A stretch of 64,000 nucleotides of DNA from positions 1 through 64,000 of the forward strand of contig JAQULP010000010.1 in the NCBI GenBank assembly GCA_028718525.1, given 5' to 3'. The stretch's first letter is position 1; every line of letters begins with the position of its first letter. This stretch comes from Sulfuricurvum sp. (GTDB taxonomy: Bacteria; Campylobacterota; Campylobacteria; Campylobacterales; Sulfurimonadaceae). Below are positions 18,025-27,517 of this stretch, one piece after another. Position numbers and translations under genes: made by a program. A model generated the notes under the pieces. That model ran no database searches, was not told where the DNA came from, and was given only the letters and a program-made list of their open reading frames with translations.

Positions 18025-18591
18025 ATGGCAACAATCGGTATGGGTGATATCAAAAAGGGTGTACGTTTGGAGATTACGGGCGTTCCGTATAAAGTAGTAG
18101 AATTCCAACACGTTAAACCGGGTAAAGGGGCGGCATTCGTCCGTTGTAAAGTAAAAAGCTTTTTGAACGGCAAAGTAATCGAAAAAACGATTCATGCCGG
18201 CGATAAATTTGAAGTACCGAATATGGCGCATAAAACCATGCAGTTTTTGTATGATGACGGCGAAATGCTCCAATTTATGGACAACGAGAGCTATGAACAA
18301 CTCGGTCTTACGTACGATCAGTGTGAAGATGCGATGAAATGGATCAAAGACGGTACCAATGTTCAAATCGTTTTCCACAACGGCAATGCGATCAGCGTAG
18401 ACGCGCCTGAAATCATGGAACTTAAAATTGTCGAAACTCCGCCGAACTTCAAAGGCGATACGTCAAGCGCTTCGAAAAAACCGGCAACCCTTGAGACCGG
18501 TGCGGTTGTTCAGGTCCCTTACCATGTCCTTGAAGGGGATATCATCAAAGTTAACACCGTTGATGGCGAATACCTCGAAAAAGTGAAATAA
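18025..18591 (+). CDS. efp: Translation elongation factor P
   Basis: A 188-residue, full-length EF-P, which binds between the P and E sites of stalled ribosomes and promotes peptide bonds at polyproline stretches. Three beta-barrel domains are recognisable: KOW-like domain I with VKPGKGAAF, domain II (KFEVPNM to [10 protein letters not shown]) and domain III ending in [13 protein letters not shown]. The tip lysine is Lys34, the residue that is beta-lysylated in bacteria having EpmA/EpmB; those enzymes are not in this window. The gene is divergent from the efflux operon and followed by a UUCG-loop hairpin, so it is probably monocistronic. Confidence 0.97.
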   Translation: MATIGMGDIKKGVRLEITGVPYKVVEFQHVKPGKGAAFVRCKVKSFLNGKVIEKTIHAGDKFEVPNMAHKTMQFLYDDGEMLQFMDNESYEQLGLTYDQCEDAMKWIKDGTNVQIVFHNGNAISVDAPEIMELKIVETPPNFKGDTSSASKKPATLETGAVVQVPYHVLEGDIIKVNTVDGEYLEKVK

Positions 18592-18617
18592 TCTAGATTT
18601 TTTCTTCCGAATCTCTC

Positions 18618-18631
18618 CCTGCTTCGGCAGG
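18618..18631 (+). terminator. UUCG-tetraloop hairpin after efp
   Basis: CCTGC (18618-18622), loop TTCG, GCAGG (18627-18631), 26 bases after the efp stop and followed by AATTTCTTCC. The stem is short and the T tract weak, but the very stable UUCG loop and position fit a terminator. Confidence 0.45.
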
Positions 18632-18846
18632 AATTTCTTCCGATTTCCAAATATAAACACTGCTTTTTACCTTCAATTATGAGAAACGCTATGCTAAAGC
18701 GGATGACGGAGAAATTCACTATCTGACTCTTTTAAGTCATCTTCTATCTAATAACGGATAGAATTCTATTTACGATATATATAATTTTAGTCAATAATTG
18801 AGATTCCTGGTTGTGTCCTTTGTGTACTAAAAATTAGGATGAACGG

Positions 18847-19839
18847 ATGCAAAGCATGAGAGAAGAAGTAGTCTCTTTACAAAATACCTTAATACAGTTA
18901 AAAGCATTAGAAGATTTTAACCAGACGCTAAAAAGTGACCATACGGAACTTCTGGATTACATTCGTGTGATGGAGGAGTACGTCTATACGACCAAAACGG
19001 ATATAAAAGGGACTATTACCGATGTCAGCGACTCTTTCTGCCGTCTGACAGGATTTACCCGGGAAGAGTTTGTCGGGAAAAATCATAATCTTATCCGTCA
19101 TGACGATATGGATAAACAGCTCTTTAAAGAGCTGTGGGAGACCATCAGTGACGGAGATATTTGGGAAGGGGATATCCAAAGCGTTAAAAAAGACGGCACC
19201 TCTTTTTGGATGCGTGTCGTTATATTTCCCCGCTATAACATCGATAAAGAGCTGATAGGATACGCTTCCATCCGTCATAATATCACCGATGCCAAACAAC
19301 TCGAAAGCGAAGTGATTCACGACAGTTTGACCGGACTGTATAACCGGCGCTATTATGATGAAATTATTGAGCGGGAACTGATGCGTTCAAAAAGGGAAAA
19401 AGCCTATTTCACCTTTGTGATGATGGACATCGATTTTTTTAAACTTTACAACGACACCTATGGCCATCGCAAAGGGGATCATGTCCTCAGAGAGGTCGGA
19501 AAAGTATTACAAAAGAGATTGAACCGAGGAAGCGATTTTTGTTTCAGGCTGGGCGGGGAAGAGTTCGGCTTTTTTTTCATCAATGAATCTTTAGAAGCAT
19601 CTATCTTTTTGACCGAAGGGATTTGCAAAGCGATTGAAGCGCTCCGTATCCCCCATTCCAAAAACAAAGCCAGCCCTTATGTGACAGCTTCATTCGGTCT
19701 GGTGAACGTCAATATGCAAACGGCGGTTACGGATGAACAGGCACTGTATACCGCTGCGGATAATGCTCTCTATAAAGCGAAAGAGGCAGGACGTAACCGT
19801 GTTGTGATCTTTGAAAGCGGTGATATGGAACTGTTTTAG
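18847..19839 (+). CDS. PAS-GGDEF diguanylate cyclase
   Basis: A 330-residue soluble protein making c-di-GMP from two GTP. Residues 1-45 form a coiled coil; a PAS domain follows (about 50-160) with the typical ITDVSDSFCRLTGFTREEFVGKNH opening (quoted in part) and a PAC end (GYASIRHNITDAKQLE). The GGDEF domain (about 165-325) has an intact GGEEF active site at 236-240 and an inhibitory I-site RGSD at 227-230, five residues upstream, so product feedback is expected. No membrane helix is visible; the PAS resembles Aer-type redox/energy sensors, though the ligand is unknown. It is the only gene in its unit, 255 bases after efp. Confidence 0.92.
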   Translation: MQSMREEVVSLQNTLIQLKALEDFNQTLKSDHTELLDYIRVMEEYVYTTKTDIKGTITDVSDSFCRLTGFTREEFVGKNHNLIRHDDMDKQLFKELWETISDGDIWEGDIQSVKKDGTSFWMRVVIFPRYNIDKELIGYASIRHNITDAKQLESEVIHDSLTGLYNRRYYDEIIERELMRSKREKAYFTFVMMDIDFFKLYNDTYGHRKGDHVLREVGKVLQKRLNRGSDFCFRLGGEEFGFFFINESLEASIFLTEGICKAIEALRIPHSKNKASPYVTASFGLVNVNMQTAVTDEQALYTAADNALYKAKEAGRNRVVIFESGDMELF

Positions 19840-19894
19840 CTAGGTTGTGTAAATCACGTTACAATAAGAGAAAATTTGGGTTGAAGGAGTTTGC

Positions 19895-20455
19895 ATGGCA
19901 CGTGTTTTAGTTCCGATTGCGGAAGGTTTTGAAGAGATCGAAGCGGTGAGCATTATCGATGTGTTGCGCCGTGCGGGGATCGAGGTGATTATGGGAGCGT
20001 TAAACGAGGAGCTTTTGGTTAAAGGCGCTCACGGAATCATTATCCAAGCCGATCGTCAGGTCAAAGGTGTGAGCGCGGATGAACTTGACATGATCGTTCT
20101 TCCGGGAGGATGGGGCGGTACGAAAGCGCTTGCGATGGATATAAACGTCCAAAATCTCCTCAAAGCGATGGATCAAGTGGGAAAAAACATCGGGGCGATT
20201 TGTGCCGCACCGTATGCACTCGATACTGCCGGAGTATTAAAAGAGGGGTATACGTGTTATCCGAGCGTTGAGAATGAGATTAAAACCGGTGGTTTTCAAG
20301 GCGCTTCGCATGCTGTTGTCGAGACGGAAAACGTCATGACGTCACGCGGACCGGGAACGGCACTGTGTTTTGGACTTGCCATCGTTAAAAAATTGGTTGA
20401 CGACACAACGTATGAAGCTCTCCGTGAGGGGCTGCTGGCGGATTTTTGTGCGTAG
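19895..20455 (+). CDS. DJ-1/PfpI family protein
   Basis: A 186-residue member of the DJ-1/ThiJ/PfpI superfamily. It begins MARVLVPIAEGFEEIEAV, with the conserved Glu that supports the nucleophile, and carries the nucleophile elbow GAICAAPYAL with its cysteine at about residue 106. TSRGPGTALCFGLAIV near the C-terminus is also typical of bacterial YajL/DJ-1 proteins. YajL and DJ-1 have been reported as chaperones or glyoxalase/deglycase enzymes against oxidative and carbonyl stress; which applies here is not visible. An AGGAG-like ribosome site precedes the ATG. The next gene starts inside its last codons. Confidence 0.92.
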   Translation: MARVLVPIAEGFEEIEAVSIIDVLRRAGIEVIMGALNEELLVKGAHGIIIQADRQVKGVSADELDMIVLPGGWGGTKALAMDINVQNLLKAMDQVGKNIGAICAAPYALDTAGVLKEGYTCYPSVENEIKTGGFQGASHAVVETENVMTSRGPGTALCFGLAIVKKLVDDTTYEALREGLLADFCA

Positions 20456-21200
20456 TCTTGTACTGATCCCCTTGCTCTCGATGGGGCTGACCCTTCAGGC
20501 GGATGTTCATCTCTCCGCGAATGAGGAGTATTCGCAAGAACAAGCCTATCAATATTGCCGTGATTTGGGACCTCAATGGCGGCTGATGCAGATTCAGGAA
20601 ATTTTTAATCTTCCTGGCTCTACGCCGTTTGTATCAGGATTTAGCTACTGGTCTGCGACCAATATAATGACGGGTGAAGCGATTATCGGCACGGGCAGTG
20701 AAGGGGACGGCGGTGTTCTGGCGCATGTAGGGCTGGCGTATTATGCCAAAGAGCGGAATGTCACCCCATCGCCGGAGAACAAAAAAATAGCCGCAATCTG
20801 TACCGATCTACCTCAGGCGAAGCAAATACGGAAGTACACGCTTGATACGCTGGGGACAAAAGACGGACAAAACGGTTTGCTCTGGCATTCCCTCGATGCG
20901 ACCGATAAAAAAGCGAAATATACCTATGAGGGGGCCGCACAGATGTGCGAAAACCTCGCATTGGGGGGAAGAAGCTGGCGATTGCCGACACTCGATGAGA
21001 TGTACAGCATTGTAGACTATAGTTTTAGCCGTCCGACCCTCGATATGAAGTATTTCGGCCCCGTAATGCAGCGCTATTACTGGACGAGTGACACTCTAAA
21101 CGAAAATTCGGCTTTTGTGGTCGGATTTAAACTCGGTTCTGTAGCCACCGTCTCTACAAAAGAGGATGTCTATACCCGCTGTGTGAGTGAGTTGGAGTAG
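20448..21200 (+). CDS. Exported DUF1566 (Lcl) domain protein
   Basis: A protein with DUF1566/Lcl-type lectin-like motifs: a first partial copy (WRLMQIQEIFNLPGS, FSYWSATN) and a better second copy (NGLLWHSLDA, AAQMCENLALGGRSWRLPT, LDEMYSIVDY, RYYWTSDT). An earlier in-frame ATG at 20370 would overlap the DJ-1 gene by 86 bases. I prefer the GTG at 20448, which gives 250 residues and a proper signal peptide (VRSLVLIPLLSMGLTLQA), overlaps the DJ-1 stop by 8 bases and lies 5 bases after GGCGGA. DUF1566 proteins occur at bacterial cell surfaces; the function is unknown. It is probably co-transcribed with the DJ-1 gene and converges on the amidotransferase gene. Confidence 0.75.
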   Translation: MRSLVLIPLLSMGLTLQADVHLSANEEYSQEQAYQYCRDLGPQWRLMQIQEIFNLPGSTPFVSGFSYWSATNIMTGEAIIGTGSEGDGGVLAHVGLAYYAKERNVTPSPENKKIAAICTDLPQAKQIRKYTLDTLGTKDGQNGLLWHSLDATDKKAKYTYEGAAQMCENLALGGRSWRLPTLDEMYSIVDYSFSRPTLDMKYFGPVMQRYYWTSDTLNENSAFVVGFKLGSVATVSTKEDVYTRCVSELE

Positions 21201-21259
21201 ATAAACGGCTGAGGCGAGACTGGAAAAGTCCAAAAATCGGACATACGCAGTGCCATTTA

Positions 21260-21976
21260 TTACAATTGACCGATCAGGCTCTCAAATTTTTTCAAAAGCG
21301 CATTGGACTCTTCGGTTTCTTGTGATTGCTCAAGCAGTAGGAGTTTTTTATCCTCATCGAACTTCCCGGTTTGAGCAACTTCTTCGATATAGGAGTTCAT
21401 GATCGCTTGAGTAAACTCCGGATGAAATTGTACCCCCCACGCACATTTTCCGATTCTGAACGCGTGATTCTCATCATGCGAATTGTAGGCAAGCCTTACC
21501 GCACCGGAGGGGAGTGTCAGTACCGTCTGCGAATGGATGGTATGGGCAAATAAGCGCTCAGGAAGTTCACAAAATAATGGATCGTCCTGAACGTTATCCG
21601 TGGAAAAGATTTCAACCGTGCCGATCTCCATACCGTTGGGGTGATAATCCGATACACCGCCTAAAGCTTTAGCGAGCAGTTGATGCCCGTAACATATGGC
21701 CAATAAGGGAATCTCCTGATGTACCACATCCCTAAGCCACTGAGCCGTTTGGTGACTCCACGCATCTTCGTCTGTCACCATGGAGTGAGACCCGGTCAGG
21801 ATTACGCCGTCACATTGATTCAATTCGGGCAACGGTTCACCCGCTTGTACATTCACCGTAAAAGGGGTGGATCGTTTTGAATCCAATCTACGGATTATCC
21901 ACTCTTCAAAATCATCAAAATCGGCTCGTGTTTCAGGAAAAGTCGAACCGGTTTTGACGATGCAGATCGTTTTCAT
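21260..21976 (-). CDS. Class I glutamine amidotransferase-like protein
   Basis: A stand-alone GATase1 domain of 238 residues, resembling GMP-synthase-type amidotransferases. The nucleophile elbow is LLAICYGHQLLAKALGG with its cysteine near residue 95, and the catalytic His-Glu pair is in VQFHPEF near residue 187. An oxyanion-type GVILTGSHSMV segment lies near 58. No synthetase domain is fused or adjacent. Relatives include gamma-glutamyl hydrolases such as PuuD and YfeJ-type proteins; the substrate here is unknown. An in-frame GTG at 21985 is also possible, but the ATG at 21976 begins directly with the conserved MKTICIVKTG strand. Confidence 0.85.
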   Translation of the reverse strand: MKTICIVKTGSTFPETRADFDDFEEWIIRRLDSKRSTPFTVNVQAGEPLPELNQCDGVILTGSHSMVTDEDAWSHQTAQWLRDVVHQEIPLLAICYGHQLLAKALGGVSDYHPNGMEIGTVEIFSTDNVQDDPLFCELPERLFAHTIHSQTVLTLPSGAVRLAYNSHDENHAFRIGKCAWGVQFHPEFTQAIMNSYIEEVAQTGKFDEDKKLLLLEQSQETEESNALLKKFESLIGQL

Positions 21977-22172
21977 GAGACTCACTTTTTTTCATGCTAT
22001 TGTAGTCGGTAAACTCGTTTGGGGGAGAGCGTCATAAGGATAAAATTTATACAATCGTTCCGGAATCTGATCTATTTGAACTTTTCTCCCCACTTCAAAC
22101 CTCTGCTATGCACATAAAGCAATGCAAGTTTGTGTTTATTTCTTATAATGTTGCACCAATGAAAGGAATACA

Positions 22173-23168
22173 ATGCATCTCATACACAGTTTGATTTTTC
22201 TGGTTCTTGTCTCTATACCTCTAACGGCGGATACCATCAAAGGGTTTGATGCCGATCTTTCGGGCTACCGCTATCCGTACCAGGTAGAGTACTTTTCCGT
22301 AGAATCGCAGCAGAAAACGTTGAAAATGGCGTATATGTACATTAAGGGAGAAGAGGGGAAACCCGTGGTGACGTTACTGCACGGCAAAAATTTCAATGGA
22401 GCCTATTGGTATGAAAGCGCCAATTTTTTGCATCACCAAGGATACAGTGTACTGATACCCGATCAGATCGGGTTTGGGAAATCTTCAAAGCCAACAGACT
22501 ATCAATACTCTTTTGGAGCCATGGCCCGCAACACGAAAGCATTAATGGAACATCTTGGAATCACCGGCAGTATCATCGTTGGCCATTCGATGGGAGGAAT
22601 GGTTGCAACACGCTTTGCACTCAACTATCCGCAAATGAGTAAAAAGTTGATTCTCATCAATCCGATTGGACTTGAAAACTATCTCCGTTATGTCGAGTAT
22701 AAAGATGTCGATTTCTTTTACGGTATGGAGCTTGCCATGACACCCGAAAAGATACGGGCATATCAGCAGAAAAATTACTATGACGGGAAATGGAACGAAC
22801 GGTATGAAGCGTTGACACTCCCCCTTGCCGGGTGGAGTGTCGGACCGGACAAAGAACGAATCGCCTACGTCAATGCCCTCACGTATGACATGATATTCAA
22901 TCAACCCGTGGTTGAGGAGCTCAAGAACCTTAACGTTCCTGCAGCTTTGATTCTAGGTACACGTGACAGGACGGGACCGGGGCGAAACTGGATGAAAGCA
23001 GGGACCGTTTACGAGCTGGGACGCTACGACAAACTGGGGAAAAGCATTCTACAACTCAATGGCAAGATCAAACTGTATGAACTGGAGGGTCTTGGCCATT
23101 TGCCTCAGATAGAAGATTTTGATCGGTTCAAAACTGTTTTTGAAAGGGCGGTTGCTGAATACGAATAG
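22173..23168 (+). CDS. Exported alpha/beta hydrolase
   Basis: A 331-residue alpha/beta-hydrolase with a Sec signal peptide (residues 1-19, ending LTADT), so it acts in the periplasm or outside. The oxyanion turn LLHGKNFNGAYW is at about 67-78, the nucleophile elbow VGHSMGGM at about 133-140, the acid in LGTRDRTGPG at about 266-275, and the histidine in GLGHLPQIE near 309. The fold and lid insert between about 170 and 240 resemble epoxide hydrolase/haloalkane dehalogenase-like esterases. The substrate cannot be told. AAAGGA precedes the ATG. It is monocistronic, convergent with the chemoreceptor gene 154 bases away. Confidence 0.88.
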   Translation: MHLIHSLIFLVLVSIPLTADTIKGFDADLSGYRYPYQVEYFSVESQQKTLKMAYMYIKGEEGKPVVTLLHGKNFNGAYWYESANFLHHQGYSVLIPDQIGFGKSSKPTDYQYSFGAMARNTKALMEHLGITGSIIVGHSMGGMVATRFALNYPQMSKKLILINPIGLENYLRYVEYKDVDFFYGMELAMTPEKIRAYQQKNYYDGKWNERYEALTLPLAGWSVGPDKERIAYVNALTYDMIFNQPVVEELKNLNVPAALILGTRDRTGPGRNWMKAGTVYELGRYDKLGKSILQLNGKIKLYELEGLGHLPQIEDFDRFKTVFERAVAEYE

Positions 23169-23322
23169 GACATTCAACTTCTCCCTTTTAGTAGAGAAGA
23201 AGTGCGGATACCGTCTCACATTTTTTCTGTATTCGGTTCTGCAAATACAGACTTCGATACGGCTCCCCAACAAGAGCCGATACCTCTCCGCTGAACGAAT
23301 AGCACCTTCAGGTAGGGATCGC

Positions 23323-24951
23323 TTAAGCGTGAAATCGGCTTAACTGGTTATTCAGCCCTTCGACAACGTGCGAGAGATGTTCGGCCGTACTGGCAATCTC
23401 TTCAATGCTTCGTGCATTGGCGCGGGAGAGGTCGTTGATTTCTGAGAGGCGCGATACCATGGTTTCCACCTCTTTACCGCTTTTATCCGCATCCGTAACC
23501 ATTTTTTTGATCGCTTCCGTAGCGTGTTGGACTACCGCGACGGTTTGGGTTATTTTGGTGCCGACCATGTTCGATTTTTCTTCGATTTGCTGGATTTTGC
23601 GGGCATTTTGTTCCATTTGGAGGGTTGCTTCTTCAATCGAACCGACGATCGTTGAGATGGTGGCATCGGTTTGGATCAAACTCCCTTGGGTCCGTTCCGC
23701 AAGTTTTCTGACTTCATCGGCGACAACGGCAAACCCGCGCCCGTGTTCGCCGGCACGGGCAGCTTCAATAGCGGCATTGAGTGCGAGGAGATTGGTTTGA
23801 TTGGCGATATCGCCTATGACTGAGAGTACCTCCCGGATTTGGCGTGCATTGGTTGTCAATGCATGAAGTTTTTGGGAAAAAACAGCTTCAACTTCGGCGC
23901 TTTCGCGAATCATTAAGAGCATGTTGTCCAGTTCGTCTTGGGAGGCTGAGAGGATCTCATTGGTTGAGATGATTTCGTTTCGGGTAAGCTCATTCTCTTT
24001 TTTGCTTATAGCAAGGCTGTTGATGAGGTGTTCGCTGCTTGCATGGATATTTTGAACCAGCTGGGCCTCTTCTTCCATACGATGACCGATATGGAGTGAC
24101 GTTTGGGACAACTCTGTCGCTACGGAAGCGTTCTCCTCGGAGGAACGTTTGGCACTTTGTACCATATGCTGTGTCGCTTCGATAAAGGCATTAATCGAAA
24201 CCGCCGTATTGGCAGGCTCGTCATTTCCGCGGATATTAAGCCGTTTGGTGAGGTCCCCGTTACCTGAAGCGAGCTCGTGAGCCATACTCTGCATCATCGA
24301 CAGTTTGGTTGTGATCGAACGTCTAAGACCGATAATAGCGCCGATAAGGATCAGGATGAGAACTAAAGAGGTACCGATCATACTCGCGGAAATTCGGGTA
24401 AACTCTTCTTCTACGTCATCGATGTAGACACCGGTTCCGATAATCCAATTCCATTGTTTATCAAGACGGACGTAAGAGAGTTTCGGCAAGGGCTGATCGT
24501 TTCCGGGTTTGGCCCACATGTAATCGACGTATCCTTCCCCTTGGTTTTGAGCGACTTTGGCAAATTCGACGAAAAGATGTTTTCCGTTCGGGTCTTTGAT
24601 ATCGGATAAATCGGTATTATCCAATTGCGGTTTGATCGGGTGCATGACCCCGCGAACATCGGTATCAAGGATGAAAAAATACTCCTCCCCCGAATAGCGG
24701 AGGTGTTTGATGGCATCTTGGGCCGCGGTTTGTGCCGATTGTTGATCCATCTTCCCCTCATTTGCCTCATTTGTATAATAGGCGATAAGAGCCGATGCCG
24801 TATCGATCTGTGTTTTTAACATGGTTTTTTTGGCATCAAGGAGCTGATTTTTGACGGTAAAAAGGGAGAAAACGACCATAATCACAAGTACCGAAGGTAT
24901 TATGAGGGCTAAAAGGGTCAGTTTGGTTTTGATTGTGATATTGTCTTGCAT
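23323..24951 (-). CDS. Methyl-accepting chemotaxis protein with sCache_2 sensor
   Basis: A 542-residue chemoreceptor. The open frame continues back to 25092, but AAAGGA lies 7 bases before the ATG at 24951, and from there a normal N-terminus starts ([11 protein letters not shown]). TM1 is at about 12-34. A periplasmic single-Cache domain (about 45-190) carries [27 protein letters not shown] core strands and [16 protein letters not shown]2 is at about 200-220, followed by HAMP and then the signalling hairpin with [21 protein letters not shown] and [16 protein letters not shown]. sCache_2 receptors often bind small carboxylates, but the ligand is unknown. It is divergent from malic enzyme, sharing a 159-bp intergenic region. 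Confidence 0.93.
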   Translation of the reverse strand: MQDNITIKTKLTLLALIIPSVLVIMVVFSLFTVKNQLLDAKKTMLKTQIDTASALIAYYTNEANEGKMDQQSAQTAAQDAIKHLRYSGEEYFFILDTDVRGVMHPIKPQLDNTDLSDIKDPNGKHLFVEFAKVAQNQGEGYVDYMWAKPGNDQPLPKLSYVRLDKQWNWIIGTGVYIDDVEEEFTRISASMIGTSLVLILILIGAIIGLRRSITTKLSMMQSMAHELASGNGDLTKRLNIRGNDEPANTAVSINAFIEATQHMVQSAKRSSEENASVATELSQTSLHIGHRMEEEAQLVQNIHASSEHLINSLAISKKENELTRNEIISTNEILSASQDELDNMLLMIRESAEVEAVFSQKLHALTTNARQIREVLSVIGDIANQTNLLALNAAIEAARAGEHGRGFAVVADEVRKLAERTQGSLIQTDATISTIVGSIEEATLQMEQNARKIQQIEEKSNMVGTKITQTVAVVQHATEAIKKMVTDADKSGKEVETMVSRLSEINDLSRANARSIEEIASTAEHLSHVVEGLNNQLSRFHA

Positions 24952-25071
24952 CGTTTGTCCTTTATGCGTTATGCACGATTCACATTGTATAGCATTTTTT
25001 TCAAATTGAACGTAAAAAATAGCTATTTTTATATCTAAAATATTTATACAAAGAGTAGAGATGGAGTAGGA

Positions 25072-25077
25072 TATAAT
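25072..25077 (+). promoter_or_regulatory. -10 box for the malic enzyme-dnaE gene run
   Basis: A perfect TATAAT 34 bases before the malic enzyme ATG in AT-rich DNA; a -35 box is not evident, as is common in this phylum. CAGAGG sits 5 bases before the ATG as ribosome site. Confidence 0.5.
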
Positions 25078-25110
25078 ACAGAGATATATCATTTATAGAC
25101 AGAGGTTTTT

Positions 25111-26376
25111 ATGGGACACGACAGCGCACTTAATCAACGAGCATTGGATTATCATGAACATCCGCAACCGGGGAAAATTGCGACCGAGATAACCAAGCCG
25201 TTTGTCACTCAGAATGATTTGACGCTTGCCTACTCGCCCGGAGTGGCCGCACCGTGTCTGGAGATTCAAAAAAATCCTGACGATGCCTATCGCTATACGT
25301 CCAAAGGGAACCTGATTGCCGTTATTTCCAACGGTACGGCGGTATTGGGCCTTGGGAATCTGGGGGCGTTGGCTTCCAAACCGGTGATGGAGGGGAAAGC
25401 GATCCTTTTTAAAAAATTCAGTGATCTGGATGCATACGATATTGAGGTGGATGAAACCGATATCGACCGTTTTTGTGACGTGGTTGCCGCGATAGCTCCG
25501 ACATTCGGGGGGATCAATCTAGAAGATATCAAAGCACCTCAATGTTTTGAAATCGAACGCCGTCTTGTCGAGAGACTCGATATTCCGGTGATGCATGACG
25601 ATCAGCATGGGACGGCGGTTATTTCATTGGCCGGAATTATGAACGGATGTGAAATTACCGGACGAACCTTGGAATCGATCAAAGTTGTGATCGTCGGTGC
25701 CGGCGCGGCGGCTATCAGCTGCGGAAGAATTTACCGTTTTATGGGGGTTAGGGAAATCTATATGTCCGATTCAAAAGGGTTGATTCACGCCGGAAGAAGC
25801 GATCTTAATTCCCAAAAAGAGGAATTCTCCGCCCCTGAGGGGATGACTTTGCAGCAGGCATTTGAGAATGCCGATGTCGTCGTAGGGCTTTCAGCCCCTG
25901 GCAGTATCACTTTGGAACATATCAAGACGATGGCACCCGAACCGATTATTTTTACACTGGCCAATCCGGTGCCGGAACTGTTTCCAGAAGATGTCCAAGC
26001 CCTTCGTCCGGATGCGATTGTGGCAACCGGACGGAGCGATTACCCGAATCAGGTCAATAACGTACTGGGATTTCCGTTTATTTTTCGCGGAGCGATGGAC
26101 GTACGTGCCAAAACGATCAACATGGAGATGAAAGTGGCGGCTTCCAAAGCGCTGGCGGCGTTGACCCGACAGGAAATTCCTCCCTATCTCAATGAGATTT
26201 ACGGTACCCAATTGGTTTTCGGCAAGGAGTACATAATCCCAAAACCGTTTGACAAACGGCTGATGGTCGATGTCTCGGCAAGTGTGGCGGAAGCAGCGGT
26301 AGAAAGCGGTGTAGCGCGAGTAGAGAATTTTGATTTGGAACATTACAAAAGCGAATTGTCCAAACGGTTGGGATAA
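25111..26376 (+). CDS. maeB: Malic enzyme (oxaloacetate-decarboxylating malate dehydrogenase)
   Basis: A 421-residue malic enzyme, converting malate to pyruvate and CO2 with NAD(P)+. It shows the family start TLAYSPGVAAPC, the VISNGTAVLGLGNLGALASKPVMEGK block (quoted in part) with the catalytic lysine, the metal-ligand segment VMHDDQHGTA at about 162-171, and a Rossmann motif VVIVGAGAAAISCGR at about 190-204. It lacks the phosphotransacetylase-like C-terminal domain found in enterobacterial MaeB, so it is the short form. Cofactor preference cannot be read. It heads a rightward run with the DUF2238 protein, YaiI and dnaE. Confidence 0.93.
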   Translation: MGHDSALNQRALDYHEHPQPGKIATEITKPFVTQNDLTLAYSPGVAAPCLEIQKNPDDAYRYTSKGNLIAVISNGTAVLGLGNLGALASKPVMEGKAILFKKFSDLDAYDIEVDETDIDRFCDVVAAIAPTFGGINLEDIKAPQCFEIERRLVERLDIPVMHDDQHGTAVISLAGIMNGCEITGRTLESIKVVIVGAGAAAISCGRIYRFMGVREIYMSDSKGLIHAGRSDLNSQKEEFSAPEGMTLQQAFENADVVVGLSAPGSITLEHIKTMAPEPIIFTLANPVPELFPEDVQALRPDAIVATGRSDYPNQVNNVLGFPFIFRGAMDVRAKTINMEMKVAASKALAALTRQEIPPYLNEIYGTQLVFGKEYIIPKPFDKRLMVDVSASVAEAAVESGVARVENFDLEHYKSELSKRLG

Positions 26377-26385
26377 AGCGGAACA

Positions 26386-27027
26386 ATGGCTAAAACGGTA
26401 GAACACTATCCGAAACCTCTTTTTCTGGGGAGTTTTTTCCTGCTGGCACTATTGATCTACACGGGGTTGCATGCGTATGATACGCTGACATGGTTTATGG
26501 AAACGCTCCCCGTCATGATTGCGCTACCGATTCTGGCAGTGACCTATCGTACGTTTCCCCTGACTTGGCTTTTGTATGGTGTAATTCTTATCCACGCGAT
26601 TGTCCTGATTTTTGGCGGAATGTATACCTATGCCCGTGTTCCGCTGGGATTCGAGATTGCCCAGTGGTTCGATCTTGCCCGAAACCCTTATGACAAAATC
26701 GGTCATTTTATGCAGGGATTCGCTCCGGCGTTGATCGCCCGTGAAATTTTGATTCGGGGCCATTACGTCAACGGACGGCGTATGATGCATTTCATCGTTG
26801 TCTGCATCGTCCTTGCGATTAGCGCATCGTATGAGCTGATCGAGTGGGCGGCGGCACTTTGGATGGGGCAGGGGGCCGATGAGTTTTTAGGGACACAGGG
26901 GGATATGTGGGATACCCAGTCGGATATGTTTTTCGCCTTGATCGGAAGCGGTGCCGCTATCGGTTTTTTCTCCGGTTTCCACGACAAATTGATTAAAAAA
27001 GCGGGTCAAAATGAAAATTCTCGTTGA
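26386..27027 (+). CDS. YjdF/DUF2238 family inner-membrane protein
   Basis: A 213-residue integral membrane protein with about six hydrophobic helices (around 13-30, 36-53, 58-80, 107-120, 127-150 and 178-196). Family signatures of DUF2238 (YjdF): a conserved YDKIGHFMQGFAPALIARE segment and DEFLGTQGDMWDTQSDM near 165-181. The many conserved Asp, His and Glu residues near membrane borders suggest a catalytic or metal-binding role, but no activity is known to me. Its ATG follows the malic enzyme stop by 9 bases and its end overlaps the yaiI start by 17 bases. Confidence 0.87.
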   Translation: MAKTVEHYPKPLFLGSFFLLALLIYTGLHAYDTLTWFMETLPVMIALPILAVTYRTFPLTWLLYGVILIHAIVLIFGGMYTYARVPLGFEIAQWFDLARNPYDKIGHFMQGFAPALIAREILIRGHYVNGRRMMHFIVVCIVLAISASYELIEWAAALWMGQGADEFLGTQGDMWDTQSDMFFALIGSGAAIGFFSGFHDKLIKKAGQNENSR

Positions 27028-27457
27028 TGCCGATGCTTTTCCGAATACCCTCAAGGAGATACTGCTGCGCGCGGTTTTAAAACGGGAGATCACCACGGTT
27101 TTTATTGCCAACAAGCGGATCGGCATCCCTGACGCTCACCACGTGTCGATGGAGGTGGTGGATCAAGGCCCCGACGAAGCGGATCACCGCATCGCCGAGT
27201 TGTGCGAACCGGAAGATTTGGTCATTACCGCCGATATCCCTCTTGCCGATCGGATCGTCACCAAAGGGGCTGTCGGACTCGATCCGAGAGGGACGATCTA
27301 TGATGAAAACAACATCAAACATCTCCTTGCGATGCGCAATCTGATGGAAGAGCTCCGAAACAACGGAGAGATTACCGGCGGCCCCTCGGCAATCGGGCAA
27401 AAAACGGTGCGGGCATTTGCGGACGGGCTGAATAAATTACTCTCAAAGCGGTTGTAA
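27011..27457 (+). CDS. yaiI: YaiI/YqxD family protein (UPF0178)
   Basis: A 148-residue UPF0178 protein. It opens with MKILVDADAFPNTLKEILLR, has VVDQGPDEADHRI in the middle and ITADIPLADRIVTKGA, all hallmarks of the family. The Asp-rich pattern (DAD, DEAD, TADIPLA) resembles PIN-like nuclease folds, so an RNA- or DNA-cleaving role is possible but unproven. It is cytoplasmic. The ATG overlaps the end of the DUF2238 gene, so the two are coupled. Confidence 0.9.
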   Translation: MKILVDADAFPNTLKEILLRAVLKREITTVFIANKRIGIPDAHHVSMEVVDQGPDEADHRIAELCEPEDLVITADIPLADRIVTKGAVGLDPRGTIYDENNIKHLLAMRNLMEELRNNGEITGGPSAIGQKTVRAFADGLNKLLSKRL

Positions 27458-27482
27458 AAGCTCCTCTTTACCCATTACTCAT

Positions 27483-27488
27483 TATAAT
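27483..27488 (+). promoter_or_regulatory. -10 box before dnaE
   Basis: TATAAT in the 60-bp gap between yaiI and dnaE, 29 bases before the dnaE ATG, with CAAGG just before the start as ribosome site. It suggests dnaE has its own promoter. Confidence 0.45.
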
Positions 27489-27517
27489 CTTTTTACTTTT
27501 TTTCAAGGCATTCTTTC

